Assembly (NCBI RefSeq): GCF_000165835.1
Contig: NC_014640.1
Span: 2,728,001 to 2,792,000, forward strand
From: Achromobacter xylosoxidans A8
GTDB taxonomy: Bacteria; Pseudomonadota; Gammaproteobacteria; Burkholderiales; Burkholderiaceae_B
Direction: 5' to 3'
DNA length: 64,000 nucleotides
Shown here: in pieces, positions 17,108 to 25,217 of the stretch
How positions within the stretch are numbered: position 1 is the stretch's first letter
How the letters are laid out: each line of letters begins with the position of its first letter
The notes under the pieces: model-generated
What the model was told of the DNA's origin: nothing
Database searches by the model: none
The model's input: the letters and a program-made list of their open reading frames with translations, nothing else
Position numbers and translations under genes: made by a program

Positions 17108-18318
17108 CGTGCTGCTCCGGCAGCGTCCACGCGCAATACCACCGCCATGGCGCTGTCGCCGGCCGCGCATCCGGTGAACAGGCCCAGGCCGCCGCCGCGC
17201 TCGGCCAGCTCCTCGATGAGCTCGATGACGGACCGCAGCCCGGTCGGGCTCTGGGGGTGGCCCCACACCAGCGAGCAGCCATAGTTGTTCATGGCCATGA
17301 CGTCGAACCCCGTGGCCCGCGCCAGCGCGATGTCGGACACCACAAAGGGATTGTGCGTCTTCACCGCGTGCAGGTCGGCCATCGCCAGGCCGGCGCGTTG
17401 CAGCGCGCTGCCGGCGGCTTCGATGGGTGCCTGCGGCATGTAGCCCTTTTCGGTGCGCGACTGGCCGAACGCCAGGATCTCGATGCCGATCTCGGGCCGG
17501 CGCGACCATTCACGGGCGCGCGCGGCGGTCGCCAGGATGATGCCCGCATTGCCGTCCGCCGGATGGGTCTGGCCGCCATAGGTGATGGTGCCGCCGGGCA
17601 GCACCGGCGACAGGCGCGCCAAGCCCTCTGCCGTGGTGGCGTGGATGCCTTCGTCGCCTTCCAGCACCGCTGCGGTTTTCGCATAGCGTGCGTCGGGCAC
17701 CTCGAAGGGCAGCGTCATGTAGCGCTGCTGGAAGCGGCGGCCGTCGGCGCAGGCCTGCGCATATTGCTCATAGCGGCGCAGGGTGACGGCATTCTGTTCG
17801 TCCGTGGAGATGCCATGGCGCTCGGCCACGCGCTCCCCGGTCTGCAGCATGGACAGGCCGCTCCAGGGATCATGCGAAAAATTGTCCAACACCCAGTTTT
17901 CGTGCGAGCCGGAGCCGCCTGGGCCGGCCGGATCGGGATGATAGAGCTGCGGGCCGTTGGACACGCGGTCAGCCATGAGAACCAGCGAGGTCTCTGCGTG
18001 GCCGAGCATGAGCTCGGCCGCGGCCGTGGCCAGGCCGCGCACCGAGGTGGCGCAGGCCTGCGAGACCACCGGTCCCGCCAGATGGGGCGCGCCCAGCATG
18101 CCGGCCACCCAGGGCAGGCCATAGAACGAGCCTTGTTGTGGCACCGAGCAGCCTAGCACCGCGCTTTGCAGCGCCGTCGGGGCGATGCCGCGGCGCTCCA
18201 GTTCGCGGCGCGCGGTCCAGGCCGCGAAGCGCAGGCTGTGCAAGCGCGACAGGCTGCCCTGCCAGCGCGAAAAAGGGGTGCTCCAATACACGCCATAAGG
18301 AATGTGTACGCCGGTCAT
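17104..18318 (-). CDS. Thiolase family protein (acetyl-CoA acyltransferase-like)
   Basis: This 404-residue thiolase has both catalytic cysteines: Cys89 in 'SQACATSVRG' (acyl acceptor) and Cys384 in 'FTGCAAGDSA' (C-terminal). It also has a His in 'VKTHNPFVVSD', which replaces the usual Gly-His-Pro context. These support a functional thiolase cleaving or forming a beta-ketoacyl-CoA. It overlaps the ligase gene (ATGA) and follows the substrate-binding protein gene by 25 bp, so the three are an operon. Confidence 0.9.
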   Translation of the reverse strand: MTGVHIPYGVYWSTPFSRWQGSLSRLHSLRFAAWTARRELERRGIAPTALQSAVLGCSVPQQGSFYGLPWVAGMLGAPHLAGPVVSQACATSVRGLATAAAELMLGHAETSLVLMADRVSNGPQLYHPDPAGPGGSGSHENWVLDNFSHDPWSGLSMLQTGERVAERHGISTDEQNAVTLRRYEQYAQACADGRRFQQRYMTLPFEVPDARYAKTAAVLEGDEGIHATTAEGLARLSPVLPGGTITYGGQTHPADGNAGIILATAARAREWSRRPEIGIEILAFGQSRTEKGYMPQAPIEAAGSALQRAGLAMADLHAVKTHNPFVVSDIALARATGFDVMAMNNYGCSLVWGHPQSPTGLRSVIELIEELAERGGGLGLFTGCAAGDSAMAVVLRVDAAGAAR

Positions 18319-18343
18319 GCGGACTCCTGCTGAAAAAGGCGGC

Positions 18344-19477
18344 TCAGGGCAGGAACTGCCAGGCGCCCGAACGGGCCTGCATCAGCACGACGCCGCGCTC
18401 GTCCAGGCCGTTGTGGTTGGTGGGCGACATCATGTAGATGCCCTGGGTGCCGACGGTGCCCTGCAGGCTTTCCAGGGCGTCGCGCAGCGCCTGGCGGAAG
18501 GCTGGGGTGCCGGGCTGGGTGCCGGCCGGGATCTTGGCGACGGCCGCGTCCAGCAACAGATAGGCGTCGTAGGTGTAGGGCGCGAAGGCATTGCGCGAGT
18601 CCGCGCCGTAGGTCGCTTCGTACTGTTGGGCGTAACGCGTGGCTACCGGTTTGATCGGGCTGTCCGCAGGCAACTGCTCCACCACCTGCACCGGACCGCT
18701 GGGCACGATCACGCCATCCACGCCCTTGCCGCCGAGTTTCAGGAAATCCTTGTTGATGACGCCGTGCGTGTTGTATTGCACGCCCTGGTAGCCGCGCTCG
18801 CGCAGCGACAGATGAGGCAGGGCGCCCGGCGTGCCCGAACCGCCGACCAGCACGGCGCCAGGGTTGAGCGAGACGATCTTCAGCACCTGGGCGGTCACCG
18901 AGTTGTCGGTGCGCGCGTAGCGTTCGTTGCTGAGCACCTTGATGCCGCGCTTGGCAGCCGATTCTTGCAGCGCGCGGTAGACAGCGTCGCCCCAGGCGTC
19001 CGAGAAGCCGATGTACGCCACGGTCTTCACGCCGCGCTTGACCATGTCGGCAGTCAGCGAGTCCACCATCAGGTCTATACCGTGGGCCACCACGAAGATC
19101 CATTCGGCGCGGTCGGGGCTGACCACAATGGGCGCCAGCGACAACTGCGGCGTGCGCGCTTCGCGGGCGACTTCCGTGACGGCCATCGAAGTCGGCACAT
19201 TGCTCGGGCCGATGATGGCATCGACCTTGTTTTCGGTGACCAGTTTGCGTGCCGTCTTGACCGCCGATGACGGATCGGTCGCGTCGTCCAGCGCGATGTA
19301 TTCCACCGGCTGGCCGCCCAGCGTCTTGGGCAGCAGCGGCACGGTGCTGCGATATAGCGAGCCCATCGAAGCACCTGGCCCGGTGCTGCTGGCGATCACG
19401 CCGATGCGGATGTCAGCGACTGCGGCGCAAGGCGCCAGGGCGCAGGCCAAGGCCAGCGCGGCAAGACGACGATACAT
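18344..19477 (-). CDS. ABC-type branched-chain amino-acid-like substrate-binding protein
   Basis: At 377 residues, with a signal peptide ending near Ala-Val-Ala (about residue 21) and mature start 'DIRIGVIASSTGPGAS', this is a Peripla_BP_6 (LivJ-like) protein. 'IIGPSNVPTSMAVTEVA' and 'YDAYLLLDAAVAKI' are family landmarks. It is the first gene of an operon with thiolase and acyl-CoA synthetase, so its ligand is probably the carboxylic acid they process. There are no permease genes nearby, so it may share a permease encoded elsewhere. It is divergent from a LysR gene. Confidence 0.9.
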   Translation of the reverse strand: MYRRLAALALACALAPCAAVADIRIGVIASSTGPGASMGSLYRSTVPLLPKTLGGQPVEYIALDDATDPSSAVKTARKLVTENKVDAIIGPSNVPTSMAVTEVAREARTPQLSLAPIVVSPDRAEWIFVVAHGIDLMVDSLTADMVKRGVKTVAYIGFSDAWGDAVYRALQESAAKRGIKVLSNERYARTDNSVTAQVLKIVSLNPGAVLVGGSGTPGALPHLSLRERGYQGVQYNTHGVINKDFLKLGGKGVDGVIVPSGPVQVVEQLPADSPIKPVATRYAQQYEATYGADSRNAFAPYTYDAYLLLDAAVAKIPAGTQPGTPAFRQALRDALESLQGTVGTQGIYMMSPTNHNGLDERGVVLMQARSGAWQFLP

Positions 19478-19564
19478 GGCTATTCCCCTTTTTCTGGATA
19501 TGGCCCGGCTAGCGGGATGACCCCAGTATGGGCGTGTTGGTGATAACTGGATAATTGCGATTCC

Positions 19565-19578
19565 TTATCAATCGATAA
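19565..19578. promoter_or_regulatory. Inverted repeat in LysR / binding-protein divergent promoter region
   Basis: TTATCAATCGATAA has 5-bp complementary arms (TTATC/GATAA) and lies 22 bp upstream of the lysR start, inside the 122-bp divergent region. A further TGATAA is about 25 bp away. It may be the autoregulatory site of the LysR protein. This is a weak, positional inference. Confidence 0.35.
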
Positions 19579-19599
19579 CCAACTTTCCGGGCCAAATCC

Positions 19600-20556
19600 A
19601 TGTCGGAAACCCCCACCTTGCTGCAGCTGCGGTCGCGCCTGCGCATCCGCCACCTGGTCTTGCTGGACGAGTTGGGGCGGGTGGGCAATCTGCACCGGGC
19701 GGCCGAAGCGATGCACCTCAGCCAGCCTGCATTGAGTAAGCTATTGGGCGAGGCTGAAGCGCTGGCCGGCCAGCCCTTGTTCGAACGTTCGCACCACGGC
19801 GTCGCGCCGACCGCGCTGGGCCTCTTGATGATCGACCGCGCGCGCCTGCTGCTCAACGAACTGGACGCAACGCACGCCGAACTCGCGGCCGCCGCCAACG
19901 GCGCGACCGGCAAGGTGCGGGCGGGCATTTTTCCCGTGGTGGCGCATCTGCTGGTGCCGCTTGCGGTGCAGCGCCTGCAAGAGACTCATCCCGCCTTGCG
20001 CATCGAGTTGTCCGAAGGCCTGGAGAAACAGCTGCTGCCGGCCTTGCGCGCGGGTGAACTGGACTGCGTTGTGGGGCGGCTGGGGGTGGAGGGGGCGGAC
20101 GCCGACCTGCAATGCGAGATCCTTTACGACGAGGCCACCGCCGTCGTCTGCGGCCCGGCGCATCCGCTGGCTGCGCGCCGCCGCCTGAGCGGCGCGGCGC
20201 TGGACCGTTGCCGCTGGGTGCTGCCCTCGCGTAACGCGGCGCTCTACAGCATGGTCGCAGCCGCCGTCTCGGCGCGCGGCGCGAGCTTTCCACAGGTCGC
20301 CATCGAATCGAGCGCCATCCTGACCATTGTTTCGCTATTGCAGCGGACCTCGCTGCTGTCCGCCGTTCCGCTGCGCGTGGCGCGGGCCCTGGCCGAAAAC
20401 GGGCAGTTGGCGATCCTGCCGCTGGCCCTGCAGGCGCGGCTACACCCCGTGGGCATCATGACGCGGCGCGATGCGCGCGCCGCCGCCGCCGTTTCGCTGT
20501 TTCTGAATGCCTTGCGAGACGCGGCCACCACGATGCGCGCCGACGCAAGCGCCTGA
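19600..20556 (+). CDS. LysR-family transcriptional regulator
   Basis: The protein has 318 residues with an N-terminal helix-turn-helix ('NLHRAAEAMHLSQPALSKLLGEAEA' around residues 31-55). An effector-binding domain follows, of the PbuR/GbpR-like subgroup judging by the 'RLRIRHLVLLDELGRVGNLHRAAE' start. It is divergent from the binding protein / thiolase / ligase operon and probably controls it. Confidence 0.9.
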   Translation: MSETPTLLQLRSRLRIRHLVLLDELGRVGNLHRAAEAMHLSQPALSKLLGEAEALAGQPLFERSHHGVAPTALGLLMIDRARLLLNELDATHAELAAAANGATGKVRAGIFPVVAHLLVPLAVQRLQETHPALRIELSEGLEKQLLPALRAGELDCVVGRLGVEGADADLQCEILYDEATAVVCGPAHPLAARRRLSGAALDRCRWVLPSRNAALYSMVAAAVSARGASFPQVAIESSAILTIVSLLQRTSLLSAVPLRVARALAENGQLAILPLALQARLHPVGIMTRRDARAAAAVSLFLNALRDAATTMRADASA

Positions 20557-20934
20557 AAATCGTCAGTCCTTCAGGCGGTCCTGGCCAGCGCGCAGACTCA
20601 TCAGGGTTTGATGGGATCTAGGTCTCGTCCGGGGGCGTTCCGCGCCGATGGATTTCGGCGGCATGCCGTTTCTCCCGGGCCATTTCCAATCCCGCATCGC
20701 CGGCCGTCATTTTTAGAGTTCGGTGACCGGAAAAATATTATTAAAAAGCTGGAAACTCCATTTTCTCGCCGTCACCGAGGACTATATAAAAAGTGAAGTG
20801 GTAATCACATTTTATTATATTTTGAAATATTTCATGGGTTTAACTATATTGTGACAGCGGCGCTCATTTTTTGATTTTTCAGCCGTGCACCTTTCAAGTA
20901 ATAGCGATGCAAATGCACGGGGACGGAATTTGGA
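20557..20934. other. 378-bp gene-free stretch with an AT-rich core
   Basis: I see no gene here. About 20705-20890 is strikingly AT-rich for this window (for example ATTTTATTATATTTTG near 20810), unlike the GC-rich flanks. It ends just before the luxR-type gene. It could be the promoter region of that gene, or a silenced (H-NS/MvaT-type) horizontally acquired boundary. No clear lux-box-like inverted repeat was found by eye. Confidence 0.5.
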
Positions 20935-21648
20935 ATGAAGTCGTGGGCACAAGACCTTCTATTGACAACGAATAGCGCTACCTCGGAGCAAGCCGTTTTC
21001 ACCAAGGTGGCGGCAGTAGCGCAAGAGCTGGGGTTTTCTTATTGCGCATATGGTTTGCGGGCTGCCCTGCCGTTTACCAACCCTCAGTTCGTAATGATCA
21101 GCGATTATCCGATCGCATGGCAGGAACGCTACGCACAGGCGCGCTACCTGGAAATCGATCCCACCGTGAAACATTGCAGCCGCTCCTCGATACCTATCGT
21201 ATGGTCGGACAGGGTGTTTGCCGAAACGCCCGAACTTTGGGACGAGGCACAGGCGGTTGGACTCTGCGTAGGATGGTCTCAGTCGAACCTTGACGCATAC
21301 GGAACCGGGGGCATGCTGACGCTGGCCAGGCAGAAGGAGCAGCTCTCCGATGCGGAACTGCTCAGCAAGGAATTGCGGATGCGATGGCTGGTGACGGCGG
21401 CGCACTTGGCATTCAGCAAGGTATTGCTGCCGCGATTCAAATTGGCGCCCAATGTGCCCCTGACTCGTCGCGAGACTGAAATTCTAAAATGGGCGGCGGA
21501 TGGAAAGACCAGCAGCGACGTGTCCGAAATACTGGCAATTGCCGAGTCTACGGTCAGATTTCATACGAAGAACGCGATCTCCAAGCTCGGCGCCCGGAAT
21601 CGGACAGCAGCCGTCGCGCGCGCCGCGCTGCTAGGACTCCTGAGTTGA
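20935..21648 (+). CDS. LuxR-family quorum-sensing regulator (acyl-homoserine-lactone-binding type)
   Basis: The protein is 237 residues. The N-terminal domain carries Trp62, Tyr66, Asp75, Pro76 and Trp90, with the same spacing as the autoinducer-contacting residues Trp57, Tyr61, Asp70, Pro71 and Trp85 of TraR. A LuxR helix-turn-helix lies at about residues 175-235 ('LTRRETEILKWAADGKTSSDVSEIL'). It should therefore bind an acyl-homoserine lactone. No luxI-type synthase is in the window, so here it is a solo receptor. It sits 1.4 kb before the siderophore locus, which encodes an acylase of the AHL-acylase family; a functional tie is only a hypothesis. Confidence 0.9.
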   Translation: MKSWAQDLLLTTNSATSEQAVFTKVAAVAQELGFSYCAYGLRAALPFTNPQFVMISDYPIAWQERYAQARYLEIDPTVKHCSRSSIPIVWSDRVFAETPELWDEAQAVGLCVGWSQSNLDAYGTGGMLTLARQKEQLSDAELLSKELRMRWLVTAAHLAFSKVLLPRFKLAPNVPLTRRETEILKWAADGKTSSDVSEILAIAESTVRFHTKNAISKLGARNRTAAVARAALLGLLS

Positions 21649-21704
21649 CCTTTGGGTGCGGGATTGAGGTCCCGCAGACGCCAAGACCGAGCCATCAAGC
21701 AAAA

Positions 21705-21736
21705 CAGGGCACTACATCGCTAAATGTAGTGCCCTG
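21705..21736 (-). terminator. Intrinsic terminator of the tRNA gene (possibly bidirectional)
   Basis: A perfect 13-bp stem (CAGGGCACTACAT with ATGTAGTGCCCTG) and a 6-base loop lie 16 bp after the tRNA 3' end, followed on the minus strand by TTTTGCTT. On the plus strand it also ends the luxR transcript, 57 bp after that stop. Confidence 0.85.
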
Positions 21737-21751
21737 TCTTGGCGGGAATCT

Positions 21752-21827
<76 letters not shown>

Positions 21828-21893
21828 AATGAAGCAAGACCAAGAATATACAGGAATATTCCTGGCCTGCGCAACATGCCGCCAAACAAAAAA

Positions 21894-22676
21894 TCAGGCG
21901 AATTCCAAGGTCGCAATGACCGGCGCATGATCGGACGGCTGCTCGTTGCGGCGCGGCTCCTTGTCGATGGCGCAGGCGATGCAACGCTTGACCAGCGGGG
22001 CGGACAAAAGGACATGATCGATGCGCAGGCCGGCGTTGCGGCGGAACGCGAACTGGCGATAGTCCCACCAGCTGAAGGATTTCTCCGGCTGCTCGAAGAG
22101 GCGGAAGGAATCCGCCAACCCCAGGTCGAGCAGGGCGCCGAAAGCCTTGCGTTCCGGTTCGGACACCAGCACCTGGCCTTCCCATTTCTCAGGGTTGTGC
22201 ACGTCTTCGTCGGCCGGCGCGACGTTGTAGTCACCCAGCACCGCCAGCCGGGGGTACTGCTTGATTTCGTCGGCCAGCCAGGCGCGCATGGCCTCGAACC
22301 AGTCCAGCTTGTAGGCGTACTTGTCCGAGCCCACGGCCTGGCCGTTGGGACAGTAGGCGCAGACCACGCGCACGTCGCCTTCGGGGCTGGGAAAAGTCAG
22401 CGCCAGGACGCGCTGCTGCGGGTCTTCGTAGCCGGGGATGTTGCGCACCATGGACGTGCCGGGCACGCGCGAAATGATGGCAACGCCGTTATAGGTTTTC
22501 TGGCCGGCCCAGACAGCGTGGTAGCCGGCTTCGGTGAAGGCGGCCTCGGGGAACTTGTCATCCGTGAGCTTGAGTTCCTGGATGCACAGGACGTCGACCG
22601 GATTGGCTGCCAGCCAGTCCAGCACCTGCGGCAGGCGCACGTTCAGGGAGTTCACGTTCCAGGTGGCTAATTTCAT
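21894..22676 (-). CDS. xthA: Exodeoxyribonuclease III (AP endonuclease)
   Basis: This 260-residue protein starts '[21 protein letters not shown]', which is a typical XthA start, so I set the start at 22676 rather than the longer open frame. Catalytic residues are visible: Asn7, Glu34 in 'IQELK', Asp and Asn in 'VLGDYNVAP', and the C-terminal 'SDHAPVIA' His. It repairs abasic sites and degrades double-stranded DNA 3'->5'. It lies 66 bp upstream of the tRNA-Ala on the same strand, outside the siderophore locus. Confidence 0.96.
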   Translation of the reverse strand: MKLATWNVNSLNVRLPQVLDWLAANPVDVLCIQELKLTDDKFPEAAFTEAGYHAVWAGQKTYNGVAIISRVPGTSMVRNIPGYEDPQQRVLALTFPSPEGDVRVVCAYCPNGQAVGSDKYAYKLDWFEAMRAWLADEIKQYPRLAVLGDYNVAPADEDVHNPEKWEGQVLVSEPERKAFGALLDLGLADSFRLFEQPEKSFSWWDYRQFAFRRNAGLRIDHVLLSAPLVKRCIACAIDKEPRRNEQPSDHAPVIATLEFA

Positions 22677-22855
22677 GTTTCGCGTAGACCGTTTGTCGAT
22701 GTGGTTCTCTGGGATGCTGCCAGCCAAAAACTCGTCTTGGCGACTTGTCAGGCTACAGATCCGGGGGCGGGGTTGGCGGCCGCCGGGGATAGAGGCAGAT
22801 GATACCGTGGCTGCGCCGCCTGGGCGGGCGGTGCGAGCAGAGCTGAAGCCAGATC

Positions 22856-22877
22856 CGAGGCTTTCGGGAAAGCCTCG
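22856..22877. repeat. Perfect 10-bp-arm hairpin upstream of the sigma factor
   Basis: CGAGGCTTTC and GAAAGCCTCG are exact reverse complements with only GG between. No T-run follows on either strand. It may be a boundary or RNA structure between xthA and the siderophore locus; function unknown. The rest of 22677-22967 shows nothing I can name. Confidence 0.4.
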
Positions 22878-22967
22878 CGGCAAGCTCCAGGCTGTTGCGT
22901 CGAGTCCCTATAAAAAGCGCCAGGGTAGGGCCTCGCAGGCTTTGCGGCGATGGACATAGGCTTTTTC

Positions 22968-22986
22968 ATTAATGATAATTGTTCGC
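22968..22986 (+). promoter_or_regulatory. Fur-box-like site upstream of the ECF sigma factor gene
   Basis: ATTAATGATAATTGTTCGC matches the 19-bp Fur consensus at 13 positions, including the central run TAATGATAAT. It lies 46 bp upstream of the sigma factor start, where a promoter would be. This fits iron repression of the sigma gene, as known for pvdS and orbS. Confidence 0.7.
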
Positions 22987-23032
22987 AATAGATTGAGTTA
23001 TTACAAGTCACGATAAATCTGTATGCGGAGGC

Positions 23033-23560
23033 ATGTCGATGTCCATGGGTACGCAGGGGGCGGGGCTTGGAGACGTTTTCATTGCACATCGGGCGCGGCT
23101 TCGCCGTATTGCGCAAAGAATCGTCGGCACTCCGGAAATCGCGGACGACGTGACTCAAGACGCCTATTTGAAACTCATGGAAGGATCATGCGCTCGCGAT
23201 GTAAGCAAGCCCTATAGCTACTGCTGCCAGGTGGTCCGCAATCTGGCGCTGGACCATTGCCGTCGCCAGGCCGTCGAATCCACATACCGCATCTATACGG
23301 ACGACGGGGAATTGCCACAGGTTGCCGGCGGCTGCGTGCCGGACCGGCGCTTTCAGGAACGCCAGGTGATCGATGCCATCGACCAGATCCTCGGCACCTT
23401 GCCAATCAGGACGCGGCGCGCCTTCGAACTCTACAGGCTGGGCGGCTTTACGCAGCGGGAGGTGGCGCGGCAAATGGGCTGCTCGGCCACGCTTGTGAAC
23501 TTCATGCTCCGCGACGCGACCCAGGCCGTGGCCTGCTGCCGGGATTTGCTGGAGGCTTGA
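23033..23560 (+). CDS. ECF sigma-70 factor, FecI/iron-starvation type, siderophore regulator
   Basis: The protein is 175 residues. Region 2 is seen in 'FIAHRARLRRIAQRIVGTPEIADDVTQDAYLKLME', and region 4 in 'LPIRTRRAFELYRLGGFTQREVARQMGCSATLVNFML', which contains the -35-binding helix-turn-helix. The start has GCGGAGG about 5 bp upstream. A Fur-like box precedes it. Like PvdS and OrbS it heads a hydroxamate siderophore locus, and six TAAA/CGTC promoter-like sites in that locus are its probable targets. The next gene encodes only a DUF4880 stub and not a full FecR-type anti-sigma factor, so surface signalling is unlikely. Confidence 0.92.
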   Translation: MSMSMGTQGAGLGDVFIAHRARLRRIAQRIVGTPEIADDVTQDAYLKLMEGSCARDVSKPYSYCCQVVRNLALDHCRRQAVESTYRIYTDDGELPQVAGGCVPDRRFQERQVIDAIDQILGTLPIRTRRAFELYRLGGFTQREVARQMGCSATLVNFMLRDATQAVACCRDLLEA

Positions 23561-23667
23561 CGGCGCCGCGATCAGGCTGGCGTTGTTGAGCGTTCGTGAA
23601 AGCTATCGCTCATAACTTTTTGCTATACCATAGCGCCACCTGGTCTTCCAGCCGTACGAGGCAGCCT

Positions 23668-23916
23668 ATGCGCGACAACGTGAATCCGAATCAGGATCCG
23701 ATTTGGGATATCGCCTGGTCCTGGGTGTTGCGCCAACACGAACGCGAGAGCTTCGACGCAAATGCCGAAGCCGAACTGGCCCAATGGCTTGCCGCCGACG
23801 CCGCCCATCGCCAAGCCTACGACAAGGCCGGCCGCCTGTGGTTGATGGTGGGCCTGGTTCCTCCCGTCAGCGATATTGACATCCCTGGCTCTGCGGAGCG
23901 CGACGGCCCGGCCTAG
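23668..23916 (+). CDS. DUF4880-only protein (FecR N-terminal cytoplasmic domain, stand-alone)
   Basis: This 82-residue protein consists almost wholly of the DUF4880 segment found at the cytoplasmic N-terminus of FecR/FpvR-type anti-sigma factors ('DPIWDIAWSWVLRQHE...FDANAEAELAQWLAADAAHRQAYDKAGRLWLMVG' spans residues about 8-65). It has no membrane helix and no periplasmic FecR domain. The frame is open upstream to a GTG at 23596; I prefer 23668 because of GAGG before it and because the upstream part has no family likeness. It follows the sigma gene by 107 bp. It may be a minimal anti-sigma/co-activator or the remains of a longer gene. Confidence 0.75.
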   Translation: MRDNVNPNQDPIWDIAWSWVLRQHERESFDANAEAELAQWLAADAAHRQAYDKAGRLWLMVGLVPPVSDIDIPGSAERDGPA

Positions 23917-23956
23917 CCCGCGAGCCTTCTTTCCCGCTGCCATGCCCATCAACGCA

Positions 23957-23985
23957 GTGCCGCCTTGCGGCGCTTGCGTCTTTTT
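23957..23985 (+). terminator. Probable intrinsic terminator after the sigma/DUF4880 genes
   Basis: A 7-bp stem (GTGCCGC with GCGGCGC, 23957-23973, one G-T pair) is followed by a T-run at 23981-23985. It separates the sigma operon from the mbtH operon, which has its own promoter-like site at 24114. Confidence 0.5.
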
Positions 23986-24113
23986 CTCGCGAAAAACGTT
24001 GTTTGCCGACTCGGAATCCGCAAAGAGCGCCTGCGTGCGTTCGCTCGCCGCTATGCGGTAGTCCTGCTTCTTTTCCCTGCTCCTCATGAGTCCGCCTTCA
24101 AGTGCTTCGCGGC

Positions 24114-24139
24114 TAAACAAACCGAACATCTGACTCGTC
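24114..24139 (+). promoter_or_regulatory. ECF (iron-starvation sigma) promoter of the mbtH-NRPS operon
   Basis: GCTAAACAAA precedes an 18-bp spacer (24118-24135) and CGTC at 24136-24139, 77 bp before mbtH. The same TAAA(C) ... CGTC pair occurs before five other units of the locus. It resembles PvdS/OrbS-type promoters (TAAA, 16-17 bp, CGT). Confidence 0.7.
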
Positions 24140-24216
24140 TTTGATTGCGGTGACCCGCAAGTCGGCAGCCGGCCGGCCAAGCGTGAGGTCATTTCCTTCA
24201 ATGCGCGAGGCAGCCC

Positions 24217-24465
24217 ATGTCGACCAGTTGTTTTGACCGCGAGGACGAGACCTTCATCGTCCTCGTCAATCACGAAGAGCAGTACTCGATCTGGCCTCAT
24301 TGGAAGGCAGTGCCCGGCGGCTGGCGAGCCGTCGATGGAGTCAAGGGAGACAAGAAGACCGTTCTCGACTACGTCGAGAAGACCTGGACCGACATGCGTC
24401 CGCTGTCGCTGCGCAAGTGGATGGACGAACAGGCCGCGGCCCGTTCCGACGTCGCGGCGGCCTGA
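24217..24465 (+). CDS. mbtH: MbtH-family NRPS adenylation partner
   Basis: This 82-residue protein has the MbtH core: '[18 protein letters not shown]' followed by 'VPGGWRAV', then '[18 protein letters not shown]' at the C-terminal part. MbtH proteins bind adenylation domains and are needed for their folding or activity, so this one should serve the adenylation domains of the three NRPS below. It is the first gene of the biosynthetic operon; its stop overlaps the thioesterase start (TGATG). Confidence 0.97.
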   Translation: MSTSCFDREDETFIVLVNHEEQYSIWPHWKAVPGGWRAVDGVKGDKKTVLDYVEKTWTDMRPLSLRKWMDEQAAARSDVAAA

Positions 24466-25217
24466 TGTCCAGTTCCACGCATATGCCGGCCATCAATCTG
24501 CTGGCCTTGCCCTGCGCGGGCGCGAGCGCAACCATGTACCTGCGTTGGCGCCGCCTTTTGCCGGAATGGATCCGCGTCGTTCCGGTGGAACTGCCGGGGC
24601 GTGGCGCAAGGACGGGCGAACCTTACGTCGAGGACTTCGCCCAGCTTGTGGCGCAGATCTGCAACGAGCAGGCTGCTGCGATGCAAGGCAGTTACGTCCT
24701 ATTTGGCCACAGCATGGGCGCCTTGCTTGCCCATGCGGTGGCGCAGCGCCGGCATGCGCTGGCCCTTCCCATGCCTGAGGCCGTGTTCGTGTCCGCCAGT
24801 CCCGCGCCTTCGAGTCGGGATCCAGGCCGCTTTGCCGCCATGGACAACGACGCTGCCTTGATGGCCGATCTGCGCAGGCAGGGCGGCACGCCGGACGCGG
24901 TTTTCGAGAACACTGAACTCCTGCGTTTGACCCTGGATTCGCTGGCTGCCGACTACCGCGTCTGCGCGAATTTTCGTTATCTGCCGTCCGATCCGCTGTC
25001 CGTGCCATTGCACGTCTTCGCCGGGCGCCAGGACGACATCGACCCGCAACGCATCGAGGCTTGGCGGCGAGAGGCCCGCCATGCATACACGCTCGATTGG
25101 TTCGATGGCGCGCATTTTTTCATACGCCAGCAGGAACAGAAAGTGCTGGCGACCATCGTGCGCGAGTTGACTCGCCTGATTTCCGGAGTGGGCCATGCAG
25201 CCGCGGCAACTGTCTGA
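24465..25217 (+). CDS. Type II (editing) thioesterase
   Basis: The protein has 250 residues. It has the alpha/beta-hydrolase layout of GrsT/TesA-type enzymes: 'LLALPCAGASATMYLRWRRLL' at the N-terminus, 'ELPGRGARTGEP', 'LFGHSMGALLAHAVA' with the nucleophile Ser about residue 84, 'VFAGRQDDIDP' for the Asp, and 'DGAHFFI' for the His. Such enzymes free stalled or misprimed carrier domains. It overlaps mbtH by 1 bp and the phosphopantetheinyl transferase gene by 23 bp. Confidence 0.95.
   Translation: MSSSTHMPAINLLALPCAGASATMYLRWRRLLPEWIRVVPVELPGRGARTGEPYVEDFAQLVAQICNEQAAAMQGSYVLFGHSMGALLAHAVAQRRHALALPMPEAVFVSASPAPSSRDPGRFAAMDNDAALMADLRRQGGTPDAVFENTELLRLTLDSLAADYRVCANFRYLPSDPLSVPLHVFAGRQDDIDPQRIEAWRREARHAYTLDWFDGAHFFIRQQEQKVLATIVRELTRLISGVGHAAAATV

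Noticed and set aside
15596..17509. 637-residue form of the acyl-CoA synthetase with extra N-terminus
   Set aside because: The extra part overlaps the thiolase gene out of frame and lacks family likeness. The ATG at 17107 in an ATGA overlap fits better.
22856..22877. Hairpin as terminator of xthA or of an upstream gene
   Set aside because: No T-run on either strand and it lies on the 5' side of xthA, so it does not end a known transcript.
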